64,000 bases of DNA, from positions 992,001 through 1,056,000 of the forward strand of contig NZ_LBJG01000024.1 in the NCBI RefSeq assembly GCF_028128765.1, given 5' to 3'. Both the position numbers and the translations under genes were made by a program. The notes below the pieces were generated by a model. The model ran no database searches. It saw nothing but the letters and a program-made list of their open reading frames with translations, and was not told the origin of the DNA. Origin of the DNA: Bradyrhizobium sp. CCBAU 51627 (GTDB lineage Bacteria; Pseudomonadota; Alphaproteobacteria; Rhizobiales; Xanthobacteraceae). Positions 56,391-64,000 of this stretch are shown here, in pieces; the stretch's first letter is position 1, and each line of letters begins with the position of its first letter.

Positions 56391-57467
56391 ATGCCCGATA
56401 CCGTCCAGGAAGTCTTGCAGGCCTTTGCCCGGGGCGAACTCGTCGTAGTGACCGACGACGAGGATCGCGAGGGGGAGGGCGATCTGATCGTCGCCGCCTC
56501 ATTCTGCACGGCGGAAAAGATGGCCTTCATCATCCGCCACACCTCCGGCATCGTCTGCGCGCCGATCACGACCGAGGATGCGCGCCGGCTGCGGCTCGAT
56601 CCGATGGTCGCCCACAACGATTCCGCCCACACCACCGCGTTTACGGTGTCGATCGACTACAAGCCCGATGGCGGCACCGGCATCTCGGCCGAAGAGCGCG
56701 CCTCTTGCTGCCGGGCGCTGTCCAATCCCAATGTGGGCGCCAACGACTTCGCCCGGCCCGGCCACATCTTCCCGCTGATCGCCAAGGACGGCGGCGTGCT
56801 GCTGCGCTCCGGCCATACCGAAGCCGCGGTCGATCTCTGCAAGCTCTCCGGCCTGCCGCCGGTCGGCGTCATCAGCGAGCTCATGAACGACGACGGCAGC
56901 GTGATGAAGGGCGAGCAGGTCTCTCAGTTCGCCGCCAGGCACAAGCTCAAGCACGTCACCATCGCCGACATGATCGCCTACCGGCAGGCCCGCGAGAAGC
57001 TGATCGAGCGGGTCTCGACCTTCACGACCGACAGCCCGATCGGTCCGCTTCAGGGCTATGCCTACCGCTCGCCGTTCGATTCCATCGCCCACGTCGCTTT
57101 CGTCTACAACGGCGTCGGCGACGGCAAGAACGTGCTGACGCGCTTCCACAAGCCGAACATCGTCAAGGACACCTTCACCGGCCACAAGCGCATGGCGGCC
57201 GTGCTCGAGCACTTCAAGAAGTCCGGCCGGGGTGTATTGGTGTACTTGCGCGATGGCGCGGCCGGCGTTCCCGTGTCGCCGCTGCCGGATGAGACCGCGA
57301 CGGAAGCGGACCGCAACCGCCAGTGGCGCGAGGTCGGTGTTGGTGCGCAGATCTTGCGCGATCTCGGCGTCACCTCGATCCGCCATCTCACCTCGTCGGT
57401 GCACGACTACAAGGGCCTGTCGGGCTTCGGCATCGAGATCGTCGCCAACGAGCAGCTCGAAAGCTGA
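56391..57467 (+). CDS. ribB: RibBA-type protein: DHBP synthase with a degenerate GTP cyclohydrolase II part
   Basis: A 358-residue protein. Residues 1-200 are a complete 3,4-dihydroxy-2-butanone-4-phosphate synthase: DDEDREGEGDLIVAA, TSGIVCAP, HTTAFTVSID and RSGHTEAAVDLC, giving the riboflavin four-carbon unit. The C-terminal 150 residues keep the GTP cyclohydrolase II outline (NLGVTSIR-like, ending GLSGFGIEIV) but lack the zinc cysteine motif and the RxHSxC site. So only RibB activity is expected. No FMN riboswitch seen; a 13-bp tandem repeat is upstream. Confidence 0.9.
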   Translation: MPDTVQEVLQAFARGELVVVTDDEDREGEGDLIVAASFCTAEKMAFIIRHTSGIVCAPITTEDARRLRLDPMVAHNDSAHTTAFTVSIDYKPDGGTGISAEERASCCRALSNPNVGANDFARPGHIFPLIAKDGGVLLRSGHTEAAVDLCKLSGLPPVGVISELMNDDGSVMKGEQVSQFAARHKLKHVTIADMIAYRQAREKLIERVSTFTTDSPIGPLQGYAYRSPFDSIAHVAFVYNGVGDGKNVLTRFHKPNIVKDTFTGHKRMAAVLEHFKKSGRGVLVYLRDGAAGVPVSPLPDETATEADRNRQWREVGVGAQILRDLGVTSIRHLTSSVHDYKGLSGFGIEIVANEQLES

Positions 57468-57475
57468 CACGCAGT

Positions 57476-57514
57476 GTCATTCCGGGTTCGCGCTTTTGCG
57501 CGCCCCGGAATGAC
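57476..57514. repeat. short palindrome after ribBA, GTCATTCCGGG type
   Basis: GTCATTCCGGG and CCCGGAATGAC enclose CGCGC TTTT GCGCG, a 39-base hairpin. A short version of the intergenic palindromes; may end the ribBA transcript. Confidence 0.75.
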
Positions 57515-57602
57515 CGAAACCAGGACGCAATTGCACTTGTTGCCGCGGCGCATTAATTTGTCCGGCAATTTTTAGACGGAACCAGACGCGAAAGGACGTT
57601 TC

Positions 57603-58817
57603 ATGAGCGTGCGCCCTCAGACCAAGGACAAGCCGGCTGCGGCATCCTTCCAGTGGGACGATCCGTTCCTGCTCGACGAGCAGCTGACCGAGGACGAGCG
57701 CATGGTGCGCGACACGGCGCGCGCCTACGCCCAGGACAAGCTGCTGCCGCGCGTCACCAAGGCCTATCTGGAAGAGAAGACCGACCGCGAGATCTTCAAC
57801 GAGATGGGCGAGCTTGGTCTGATCGGCATCACGCTGCCGGAGGAATATGGCTGCGCCAATGCGAGCTACGTCGCCTATGGCCTCGTCGCGCGCGAGATCG
57901 AGCGGGTCGATTCCGGCTATCGTTCGATGAACTCGGTGCAGTCCTCGCTGGTGATGTATCCGATCTACGCTTATGGCGACGAAAACCAGCGCAAGAAATA
58001 CCTGCCGAAGCTTGCCAGCGGCGAGTGGGTCGGCTGCTTCGGCCTGACCGAGCCCGATGCCGGATCCGATCCGGCCGGGATGAAGACCCGCGCTGAAAAG
58101 GTGTCGGACGGCTATCGCCTCACCGGCAGCAAGATGTGGATTTCCAACGCGCCGATTGCCGACGTGTTCGTGGTTTGGGCCAAGTCGGCCGAGCACGACA
58201 ACCAGATCCGCGGCTTCGTGCTGGAGAAGGGCATGAAGGGCCTCTCGGCGCCGAAGATCGGCGGCAAGCTCTCCCTTCGCGCCTCGATCACCGGAGAGGT
58301 CGTGATGGACGGCGTCGTGGTGCCCGAAAGCGCGCTGCTGCCCAACGTCTCCGGCCTCAAGGGCCCGTTCGGCTGCCTCAACCGCGCCCGCTACGGCATC
58401 TCCTGGGGTGCGCTCGGGGCCGCCGAGGACTGCATGCATCGCGCCCGCCAGTACACGCTCGATCGCAAGCAGTTCGGCAAGCCGCTCGCGGCGACCCAGC
58501 TGGTGCAGAAGAAGCTCGCCGACATGGAGACCGAGATCGCGCTCGGCCTGCAGGGCTCGCTTCGCGTCGGCCGCCTGATGGATGAGGGCAAGTTCGCCCC
58601 CGAGATGATCTCGATCATGAAGCGCAACAATTGCGGCAAGGCGCTCGACATCGCCCGCACCGCGCGCGACATGCATGGCGGCAACGGCATCTCGATCGAG
58701 TACCACGTGATGCGCCACGTCCATAACCTCGAGACGGTCAACACTTACGAGGGCACCCACGACGTCCACGCCCTGATCCTGGGCCGCGCAATCACGGGCA
58801 TTCAGGCGTTTTTCTAA
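57603..58817 (+). CDS. gcdH: glutaryl-CoA dehydrogenase
   Basis: A 404-residue acyl-CoA dehydrogenase, best matching glutaryl-CoA dehydrogenase, which oxidises and decarboxylates glutaryl-CoA to crotonyl-CoA in lysine and tryptophan breakdown. Motifs: YAQDKLLPRVTKAY, CFGLTEPDAGSDPAGMKTRA, KMWISNAPIADVFVVWAK and the FAD-binding QLVQKKLADME. The catalytic Glu is in NTYEGTHDVHALILGRAITG. Substrate-type assignment rests on overall likeness. Single gene between palindromes. Confidence 0.9.
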   Translation: MSVRPQTKDKPAAASFQWDDPFLLDEQLTEDERMVRDTARAYAQDKLLPRVTKAYLEEKTDREIFNEMGELGLIGITLPEEYGCANASYVAYGLVAREIERVDSGYRSMNSVQSSLVMYPIYAYGDENQRKKYLPKLASGEWVGCFGLTEPDAGSDPAGMKTRAEKVSDGYRLTGSKMWISNAPIADVFVVWAKSAEHDNQIRGFVLEKGMKGLSAPKIGGKLSLRASITGEVVMDGVVVPESALLPNVSGLKGPFGCLNRARYGISWGALGAAEDCMHRARQYTLDRKQFGKPLAATQLVQKKLADMETEIALGLQGSLRVGRLMDEGKFAPEMISIMKRNNCGKALDIARTARDMHGGNGISIEYHVMRHVHNLETVNTYEGTHDVHALILGRAITGIQAFF

Positions 58818-58859
58818 GTGACTGACCGCCGCGCGGGTTGCGACTGAACTTTCCAAGTG

Positions 58860-58942
58860 CGTCATGGCCGGGCTCTGTCCCGGCCATCCACGTCTGGCCA
58901 CCAGAAAGAACGTGGATGCCCGGCACAAGGCCGGGCATGACG
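58860..58942. repeat. intergenic palindromic repeat, GTCATGGCCGGG type
   Basis: CGTCATGGCCGGGCTCTG and the matching CCGGGCATGACG enclose CATCCACG...CGTGGATG. Same family as 43607-43689, here with the two outer arms swapped in orientation. It ends 24 bases before the MBL gene. Confidence 0.85.
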
Positions 58943-58966
58943 AAGTCAGCAAGGTATGAGCAAGCC

Positions 58967-59890
58967 ATGTCCGACAACGACGATGTCCCGTTCAACCGCA
59001 ACTTTCCGCTGAAGGCCGGCCTTGTCGAGGAAGTCCGCCCCGGCGTGCGACGCGTGCTCTGCAACAATCCGAGCCCGTTCACCTTCACCGGCACGGTCAG
59101 CTACATCGTCGGCAAGGGCAACGTCGCGATCATCGATCCCGGTCCGGATGACGAGGCCCATGCGGCGGCGCTGCTCGATGCCGTCCGCGGCGAGACGGTG
59201 AGCCATATCTTCGTCACCCACACCCATCGCGATCACTCGCCCAACACGGCGCGCATCAAGCAGGCGACCGGGGCGGCCGTCTACGCCGAGGGCCCGCATC
59301 GCGCCTCGCGGCCGCGCTTCGAGAGCGAGAAGCACAGTCCGGAATCGGGTTCTGATCGTGACTTCGTACCCGACATCAGGATCGCCCATGGCGATGTCGT
59401 CGAAGGCGCAGGCTGGCGGCTCGAGGCCGTGGCGACGCCCGGCCATACCGCAAACCACCTTGCCTTTGCCTGGCCCGAGCGAAAGTTCAACTTCGTCGGC
59501 GACCACGTGATGGGCTGGTCGACCTCGATCGTGGCCCCACCCGACGGCTCGATGATCGACTACATGGACTCGCTCGATCGGCTCGCCGCACGCGAGGAAG
59601 ATCTGTATTTCTCCGGTCACGGCCCTGAAATTCCGGAGGGCCAGCGCTTCGTGCGCTTCCTGATCCGCCACCGCAAGGCACGCGAGGCCTCGATCCTGCA
59701 CCGCCTCGCCAAGGGCGAGACCGACATCCCGACCATGGTGCGCGCCATCTATATCGGCATCGATCCCAGGCTGACCAAGGCCGCCGGTTATTCCGTGCTG
59801 GCCCATCTGGAAGACCTCGTCGCGCGCGGCGTTGTCGCGACGGACGGCGATCCGGTGATCGGCGGGACCTACCGGATGGCAAGCGCCTAG
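58967..59890 (+). CDS. metallo-beta-lactamase-fold hydrolase
   Basis: A 307-residue MBL-fold enzyme. The zinc motif is FVTHTHRDHSPNTARIK (HxHxDH), with PGHTANHLAFAW (His), VGDHVMGWSTSI (Asp) and the late His in YFSGHGPEI. A C-terminal helical domain (about 240-305) matches the LACTB2-like type, which includes nucleases and thioester hydrolases. The ATG at 58967 is used because the longer frame would run through the palindrome. Substrate unknown. Confidence 0.88.
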   Translation: MSDNDDVPFNRNFPLKAGLVEEVRPGVRRVLCNNPSPFTFTGTVSYIVGKGNVAIIDPGPDDEAHAAALLDAVRGETVSHIFVTHTHRDHSPNTARIKQATGAAVYAEGPHRASRPRFESEKHSPESGSDRDFVPDIRIAHGDVVEGAGWRLEAVATPGHTANHLAFAWPERKFNFVGDHVMGWSTSIVAPPDGSMIDYMDSLDRLAAREEDLYFSGHGPEIPEGQRFVRFLIRHRKAREASILHRLAKGETDIPTMVRAIYIGIDPRLTKAAGYSVLAHLEDLVARGVVATDGDPVIGGTYRMASA

Positions 59891-59897
59891 TGCGCCG

Positions 59898-60752
59898 CTA
59901 CTTCTTCACCGTCTTTGCCGGCGCCTTCGGCGGCGCCACCGGGGTCTTCTTCGCCGGTTTGAGGGCATCGGCGTCGGCTGCGGTGTTGAGATCATCGATG
60001 AATTTGGTCACGCGCGCGGCATTGCTGCCGAGATCGCTGTCGAAATAGCGCGAGGCGGAACGGATATCGACGCGGGAATCGTCGCCGTCGGGCACGACCC
60101 GGATCGAAACGTCCTCGCGAAAGCCCATGATCGGCGTGCGCGCCACCGCCTCGATGCGGCCGATGCGGCGCGGCGGCTGCGGCTCGCGTTCGTCGATGAC
60201 GGTCCATTTGCGCTTGATGACCAGCTGGCGCGCGATCGCATAAGCGCGGTCGACTGAGATCTCGAGCTCGATCGGCTCGATGTCAGGATAGAACCGGCGC
60301 TGCTGCTCGGCCGAATAGAGACCGGCATAAACGGCGGTGTTGGTGCCGTCCCCGGTGCGCAGGCGCGACAGCGCATCGAAGCGCGGCGGGTCGATCGGGT
60401 CGGTGGTGACGTCGTAGATATGCGGCAGCGTGCGGTACAGCAGGGCCTGATAGGCAGGATAGGCGAGGATCGCCCCGTCGATCAGGAAGGCGAGCAGGAT
60501 GCGCGCCATGCCGCGCGAGCCGTTCTGCCAGATCGCGGCAAAGCCGGCGAGGCCGAACAGGATGGACAGTCCAGCGATCGCGAGCCCGCCGAAGAAGGTG
60601 GCCAGCGCCGGTTTCATCTCCAGGAAGTCGAAGCGGACGATGATGACCGACACCACCACCGCCACCACCGCGAACACGGCCAGATTGCGCGCCCAGGTCG
60701 CGAGGCTGGACACGGGCTCCGACTGATAGGGAGCGGAAAACCTGCGGGCCAT
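59898..60752 (-). CDS. DUF1499 membrane protein
   Basis: A 284-residue protein with three membrane helices near the N-terminus (about 22-42, 50-70, 80-103) and a soluble DUF1499 domain (about 120-255: RRFYPDIEPIELEISVDRAY, VARTPIMGFREDVSIRVVPD). A low-complexity Ala/Pro/Lys tail (PAKKTPVAPPKAPAKTVKK) follows. Function unknown; membrane-associated. Convergent with the MBL gene (7 bases between stops). Confidence 0.82.
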   Translation of the reverse strand: MARRFSAPYQSEPVSSLATWARNLAVFAVVAVVVSVIIVRFDFLEMKPALATFFGGLAIAGLSILFGLAGFAAIWQNGSRGMARILLAFLIDGAILAYPAYQALLYRTLPHIYDVTTDPIDPPRFDALSRLRTGDGTNTAVYAGLYSAEQQRRFYPDIEPIELEISVDRAYAIARQLVIKRKWTVIDEREPQPPRRIGRIEAVARTPIMGFREDVSIRVVPDGDDSRVDIRSASRYFDSDLGSNAARVTKFIDDLNTAADADALKPAKKTPVAPPKAPAKTVKK

Positions 60753-60894
60753 GTCGTTCCATCACCGATATGAGTCGCCGGCAAGGGCAGGGGCCGACGG
60801 CAGCAAGCTGACCTAGCGCATTTTCCGCTTGGCTGGAAAGCGGTTTATCCCCCGTTCTGAACACGTGAAAGGCCGGGGCAGCCTGCCAGCAGAA

Positions 60895-60920
60895 AGAGGC
60901 GCCCCGGTGGGTGCGCCTCT
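60895..60920 (-). terminator. terminator of the Liv-type binding protein gene
   Basis: AGAGGCGC and GCGCCTCT form a perfect 8-bp stem with a 10-base loop; on the minus strand it is followed by TTTCTG. It lies 29 bases after the stop at 60949. Confidence 0.65.
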
Positions 60921-60948
60921 CATGTGACGCCTGATTTCGGGGGCAGGC

Positions 60949-62157
60949 TCAGTGCGTGACCAGCGGGCAGGCCGAGTCCGACAGCTTCCCGAAGGCCTCC
61001 TCGCCGGACATGGCCTGCACCAGCTTGTAATAGTCCCAGGGCTGCTTGGATTCGTCGGGCTTCTTCACCTGCATGATGTACATCTCATGCTCCATCAGGC
61101 CGTCGGCGCGGATCTTGCCGTTGCTGGTGAACATGTCGTCGATCTTCATCTTCTTGAGCTCGGCCATCACCTTGTCGGCGTTGGTCGTGCCGGCCGCCTT
61201 GACCGCGTTGAGATAGGTCATGGTGGCCGAATAGTAGCCCGCCTGGTTCATGGTGGGCTCGCGCTTGGTCTTCTCATAGTAACGCTTGGCGAAGGCGCGG
61301 GTCTTGTCGTTGAGATCCCAGTACCAGCCGGTGGTGAGATAGAGGCCTTGCGCGGTCTTCAGCCCGAGGCTGTGGATGTCGCTGACGAAGGCGAGCAGCG
61401 CGGCCGGCTTCATCGTCTTGCCGATGCCGAATTCGTCGGCGGACTTGATCGAGTTGGTAAAGTCGTTGCCGGCATTGGCGAGGCCCAGTACTTGCGCACC
61501 CGAGTTCTGGGCCTGAAGTAGATAGCTGGAGAAGTCGGAGGTCGAAAGCGGCACGCGCACTGCACCGACCACCTTGCCGCCATTGGCCTCGACGACCTTC
61601 GAGGCGGAATCCTGCAACTGCGTGCCGAAGGCATAGTCTGCCGTAAGGAAGAACCAGGTCTTGCCGCCCTGCTTCACCATCGTCTTGGCGGTACCGTTGC
61701 CCAGCGCCGTGGTGTCGTAGACGTAGTGCACGGTGTAGGGTGTGCAGTCCTTGCCGGTCAGCGATGCACCGGCGGCGCCGATCGCGATGAAGGGGATCTT
61801 CTTCTCCTTGGCGACATTGTTCATCGCCAGGCTGACGCCGGTGTTCGAGCCGCCGAGGATCATGGTGACACCATCGCGGTCGGCCCATTCCCGGAATTTC
61901 TGCGCACCGACGTCGGGCTTGTTCTGATGGTCCGAGACCATGAATTCGATCTTGTTGCCGAGGACGCTGCCGCCGAAATCGTCGATCGCCATCTTGGCTG
62001 CTTCGACGCCGCCAGGGCCGATCACGTCGGCGTAGAGGCCGGACATGTCATCGATATCGCCGATCACGACCTTGTTATCAGACGCCTTTGCGGCTGTGGT
62101 GGCCGCCATCGACGCGGCCAGCAGCCACGGCAGCATTCGCAGCGCAGACATTTTCAT
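60949..62157 (-). CDS. branched-chain amino-acid-type ABC transporter substrate-binding protein
   Basis: A 402-residue periplasmic binding protein of the LivK/amide family. Signal peptide (LRMLPWLLAASMAATTAAKA), then NKVVIGDIDDMSGLYADVIG, PGGVEAAKMAIDDFGGSVLG, and the ligand-site TMILGGSNTGVSLAMNNVAK. The start at 62157 follows GAGGGAACG. The transporter genes are not in the window, but the acyl-CoA ligase on the same strand upstream is a common neighbour in aromatic or short acyl catabolism. Ligand not assigned. Confidence 0.88.
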   Translation of the reverse strand: MKMSALRMLPWLLAASMAATTAAKASDNKVVIGDIDDMSGLYADVIGPGGVEAAKMAIDDFGGSVLGNKIEFMVSDHQNKPDVGAQKFREWADRDGVTMILGGSNTGVSLAMNNVAKEKKIPFIAIGAAGASLTGKDCTPYTVHYVYDTTALGNGTAKTMVKQGGKTWFFLTADYAFGTQLQDSASKVVEANGGKVVGAVRVPLSTSDFSSYLLQAQNSGAQVLGLANAGNDFTNSIKSADEFGIGKTMKPAALLAFVSDIHSLGLKTAQGLYLTTGWYWDLNDKTRAFAKRYYEKTKREPTMNQAGYYSATMTYLNAVKAAGTTNADKVMAELKKMKIDDMFTSNGKIRADGLMEHEMYIMQVKKPDESKQPWDYYKLVQAMSGEEAFGKLSDSACPLVTH

Positions 62158-62251
62158 TTTGAGCGTTCCCTCTATTGGCTTGAAGTGCGGCGCGACGTTA
62201 GGGAGCCGCCGGGTCGGCTCCAATTGGTCTTTGGTCGCGTGAGGGCAAACG

Positions 62252-62282
62252 AAAAAGGCCCCTGCGCGATCGGGCAGGGGCC
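62252..62282 (-). terminator. terminator of the acyl-CoA ligase gene
   Basis: GGCCCCTGC and GCAGGGGCC (62257-62282) form a perfect 9-bp stem; on the minus strand it is followed by TTTTTCG. It separates the ligase from the binding-protein gene. Confidence 0.85.
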
Positions 62283-62308
62283 GATGTCAACCGGGCTGGC
62301 CGTGGGCT

Positions 62309-63937
62309 TTACGCCGCCGCGTTCGGGAAACGATATTCCTTGAACTGGTCGCGTAGTGCGGTCTTCAGGATCTTGCCTGTCGCGGTGTGCGGGATGCCTT
62401 CGACAAAGGCCACGTCGTCGGGCATCCACCATTTGGCGATCTTGCCGTCCATGTATTTCAGGATGTCCTCGCGCGTGGCCTGCTGACCCTGCTTGAGCTG
62501 CACGATCAGCAGCGGACGCTCGTCCCATTTGGGATGGAAGACGCCGATCACGGCGGCCTCCGCGACGGCCGGATGGCCGACCGCGAGGTTCTCGAGGTCG
62601 ATCGAGGAGATCCATTCGCCGCCGGACTTGATCACGTCCTTGGAGCGGTCGGTGATACGCATATAGCCGCCCTCGTCGATGGTCGCGACATCGCCGGTGT
62701 CGAAGAAGCCGTCCTCGTCGAGGATGTTAGTGTCGATCTGGTAATAGGCTTTGGCGACCGCGGGGCCGGAGACCTTGAGGCGGCCAAAAGTCTTGCCGTC
62801 CCAGGGCAGCTCCGCTCCGGCATCGTCCGTGATCTTCATTTCGACGCCGAAGGGCGCGTAGCCCTGCATCTGGAGCACGTCGAGCCTGGCATCGCCGGTC
62901 GCGTCGTTGAACGGCGGCTTCAGCGCCGAGACGCTGCCGATCGGGCTCATCTCGGTCATGCCCCAGGCATGGCGGACGTTCGAGCCCATATCGAGGAAGG
63001 CCTTGATCATGGAGCGCGGCATCGCCGAGCCGCCGCAGATCACCATCTTCAGGTGAGGCAGCTTCAGATTGTTGGCGCTCATGTGCTGGAGCAGCATCAG
63101 CCACACCGTGGGCACGCCGGCGGTGTGCGTCACCTTCTCGGTGGCGAGCAGCTCATAGACCGAGGCGCCGTCGAGCTTGGGTCCGGGCATCACCAGCTTG
63201 GTGCCCTGCGAGGGCGCGGAGAAGGCGATACCCCAGCTGTTGGCATGGAACAGCGGCACCACCGGCAGCATTGTCTCGGAGGCGCTGGTGCCGAGCGCAT
63301 CGACATTGTTGGCCATCAGCGCGTGCAGCACGTTGGAACGATGCGAATACAGCACACCCTTCGGATCGCCCGTCGTGCCCGACGTGTAGCACATCGCGGC
63401 CGCCGTGTTCTCGTCAAAGTCCTTCCATTTGAATTTGCCGTCGGCCTCGGCGATCCAGTCCTCGTAGGCGACGACGTTCTTCAACGCGGTCTCGGGCATA
63501 TGCGCCTTGTCGGTGAGGATGACGTACCGTTCGACGCTCGGCAGCTTGTCGGCGAGCTTCTCCAGCACGGGGACGAAGGTGAGGTCGACCATCACGATGC
63601 GATCCTGCGCATGGTTGATGATCCAGGCGATCTGTTCGGGGAAAAGCCGAGGATTGACGGTGTGGCAGATGGCACCGATGCCCATGATGCCGTACCAGAC
63701 TTCGAGGTGGCGCCAGGTGTTCCAGGCGATCGTGGCAACGCGGTCGCCGAGCTTGATGCCGTCGCGCTCCAGCATCTGCGAGACCTTGAGTGCGCGCTTG
63801 TGGATTTCGGCGTAGGTGGTGCGATGGATCGGTCCCTCGACCGATCGCGTGACAACCTCCTGCCTGCCGTGAATCTTGGCGGCGTGTTCGATGATCCGGT
63901 GGCAGAGCAGGGGCCAATCTTGCATCAAACCGAGCAT
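62309..63937 (-). CDS. fatty-acyl-CoA ligase (AMP-binding)
   Basis: A 542-residue adenylate-forming enzyme that activates a carboxylic acid to its CoA thioester. The phosphate loop is CYTSGTTGDPKGVLYSHRS near residue 182; later motifs are HAWGMTEMSPIG, FDTGDVATIDEGGYMRITDR and the C-terminal lysine in GIPHTATGKILKTALR. Full length for the medium-chain or DmdB-like group. Substrate not assigned. Start at 63937, with a second ATG four codons in. It is followed by a strong terminator. Confidence 0.9.
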   Translation of the reverse strand: MLGLMQDWPLLCHRIIEHAAKIHGRQEVVTRSVEGPIHRTTYAEIHKRALKVSQMLERDGIKLGDRVATIAWNTWRHLEVWYGIMGIGAICHTVNPRLFPEQIAWIINHAQDRIVMVDLTFVPVLEKLADKLPSVERYVILTDKAHMPETALKNVVAYEDWIAEADGKFKWKDFDENTAAAMCYTSGTTGDPKGVLYSHRSNVLHALMANNVDALGTSASETMLPVVPLFHANSWGIAFSAPSQGTKLVMPGPKLDGASVYELLATEKVTHTAGVPTVWLMLLQHMSANNLKLPHLKMVICGGSAMPRSMIKAFLDMGSNVRHAWGMTEMSPIGSVSALKPPFNDATGDARLDVLQMQGYAPFGVEMKITDDAGAELPWDGKTFGRLKVSGPAVAKAYYQIDTNILDEDGFFDTGDVATIDEGGYMRITDRSKDVIKSGGEWISSIDLENLAVGHPAVAEAAVIGVFHPKWDERPLLIVQLKQGQQATREDILKYMDGKIAKWWMPDDVAFVEGIPHTATGKILKTALRDQFKEYRFPNAAA

Positions 63938-64000
63938 TCAGACGTTCCTCCGAGAAGTCGCTGGGCGCATTGTCGCTCTCAGCGCAGGGCCAAAGAATTG

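Noticed and set aside
58838..58966. Upstream extension of the MBL-fold gene
   Set aside because: It would translate the intergenic palindrome; the family N-terminus and a better start are at 58967.

Overview
The window looks like chromosomal DNA of a Bradyrhizobium-type alphaproteobacterium. It is GC-rich with dense genes. It carries a Calvin-cycle operon in the order cbbR / cbbF-P-T-A-L-S-X-E with red-type RuBisCO and CbbX, many small proteins of the kind seen in Bradyrhizobium, and intergenic palindromes of the GTCATGCCCGGG...CATGAC type. The genus is inferred from gene order and remembered family resemblance, not from a database search.

Layout: 0.1-2.0 kb, a TetR regulator and an MFS efflux gene with two matching palindromic operators. 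2.1-3.1 kb, small membrane and hypothetical proteins. 3.1-12.9 kb, the cbb regulon: divergent cbbR, then FBPase, phosphoribulokinase, transketolase, aldolase, RuBisCO large and small subunits, the CbbX activase and pentose-phosphate epimerase. A strong hairpin separates cbbS from cbbX. 13.2-18.1 kb, a PAS-GGDEF-EAL protein, a tandem universal stress protein with an FNR/FixK-type box upstream, and a DegP-type protease. 18.3-21.1 kb, many very small genes. 21.1-28.9 kb, a two-gene signalling unit on the minus strand: a 2096-residue soluble hybrid kinase with a long HAMP array (11 near-identical units), GAF, HisKA, HATPase and three receiver domains, followed by a REC-PAS-HWE kinase. 29-36 kb, a cluster of small secreted, membrane and stress-type genes (DUF4142, RHH, PAP2, DUF3147, SDR, PRC-barrel), leading into an EmrAB-like pump at 36-38.8 kb. 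39-46.4 kb, an HxlR/SDR pair, nitronate monooxygenase, PhoD, aldo-keto reductase and a TPR protein. 46.4-52.6 kb is accessory in character: secreted-repeat protein, orphan substrate-binding protein, an IS91-type element with a tyrosine recombinase, a double-glycine-leader peptide gene and a short HTH regulator. 52.6-64 kb, housekeeping and catabolic genes: aminotransferase, Kef-type antiporter, RibBA, glutaryl-CoA dehydrogenase, MBL hydrolase, DUF1499, a Liv-type binding protein and an acyl-CoA ligase.

The strongest pattern not explained by single genes is a set of ten sites between 19.0 and 36.0 kb matching GGAAC-N16/17-NGTT (one has CGTA). All lie about 20-70 bases upstream of independently chosen starts. 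This is the known alphaproteobacterial general-stress sigma factor (EcfG) promoter, so the 19-38.8 kb stretch is read as a general-stress island that includes the efflux pump and a self-regulating RHH repressor. Other items worth a second look are the HAMP-array kinase pair, the double-glycine peptide at 51.28 kb, the IS91/recombinase element with a 12-bp inverted repeat, and the operator pairs of the TetR and HxlR regulators. No rRNA, tRNA or CRISPR array was seen.
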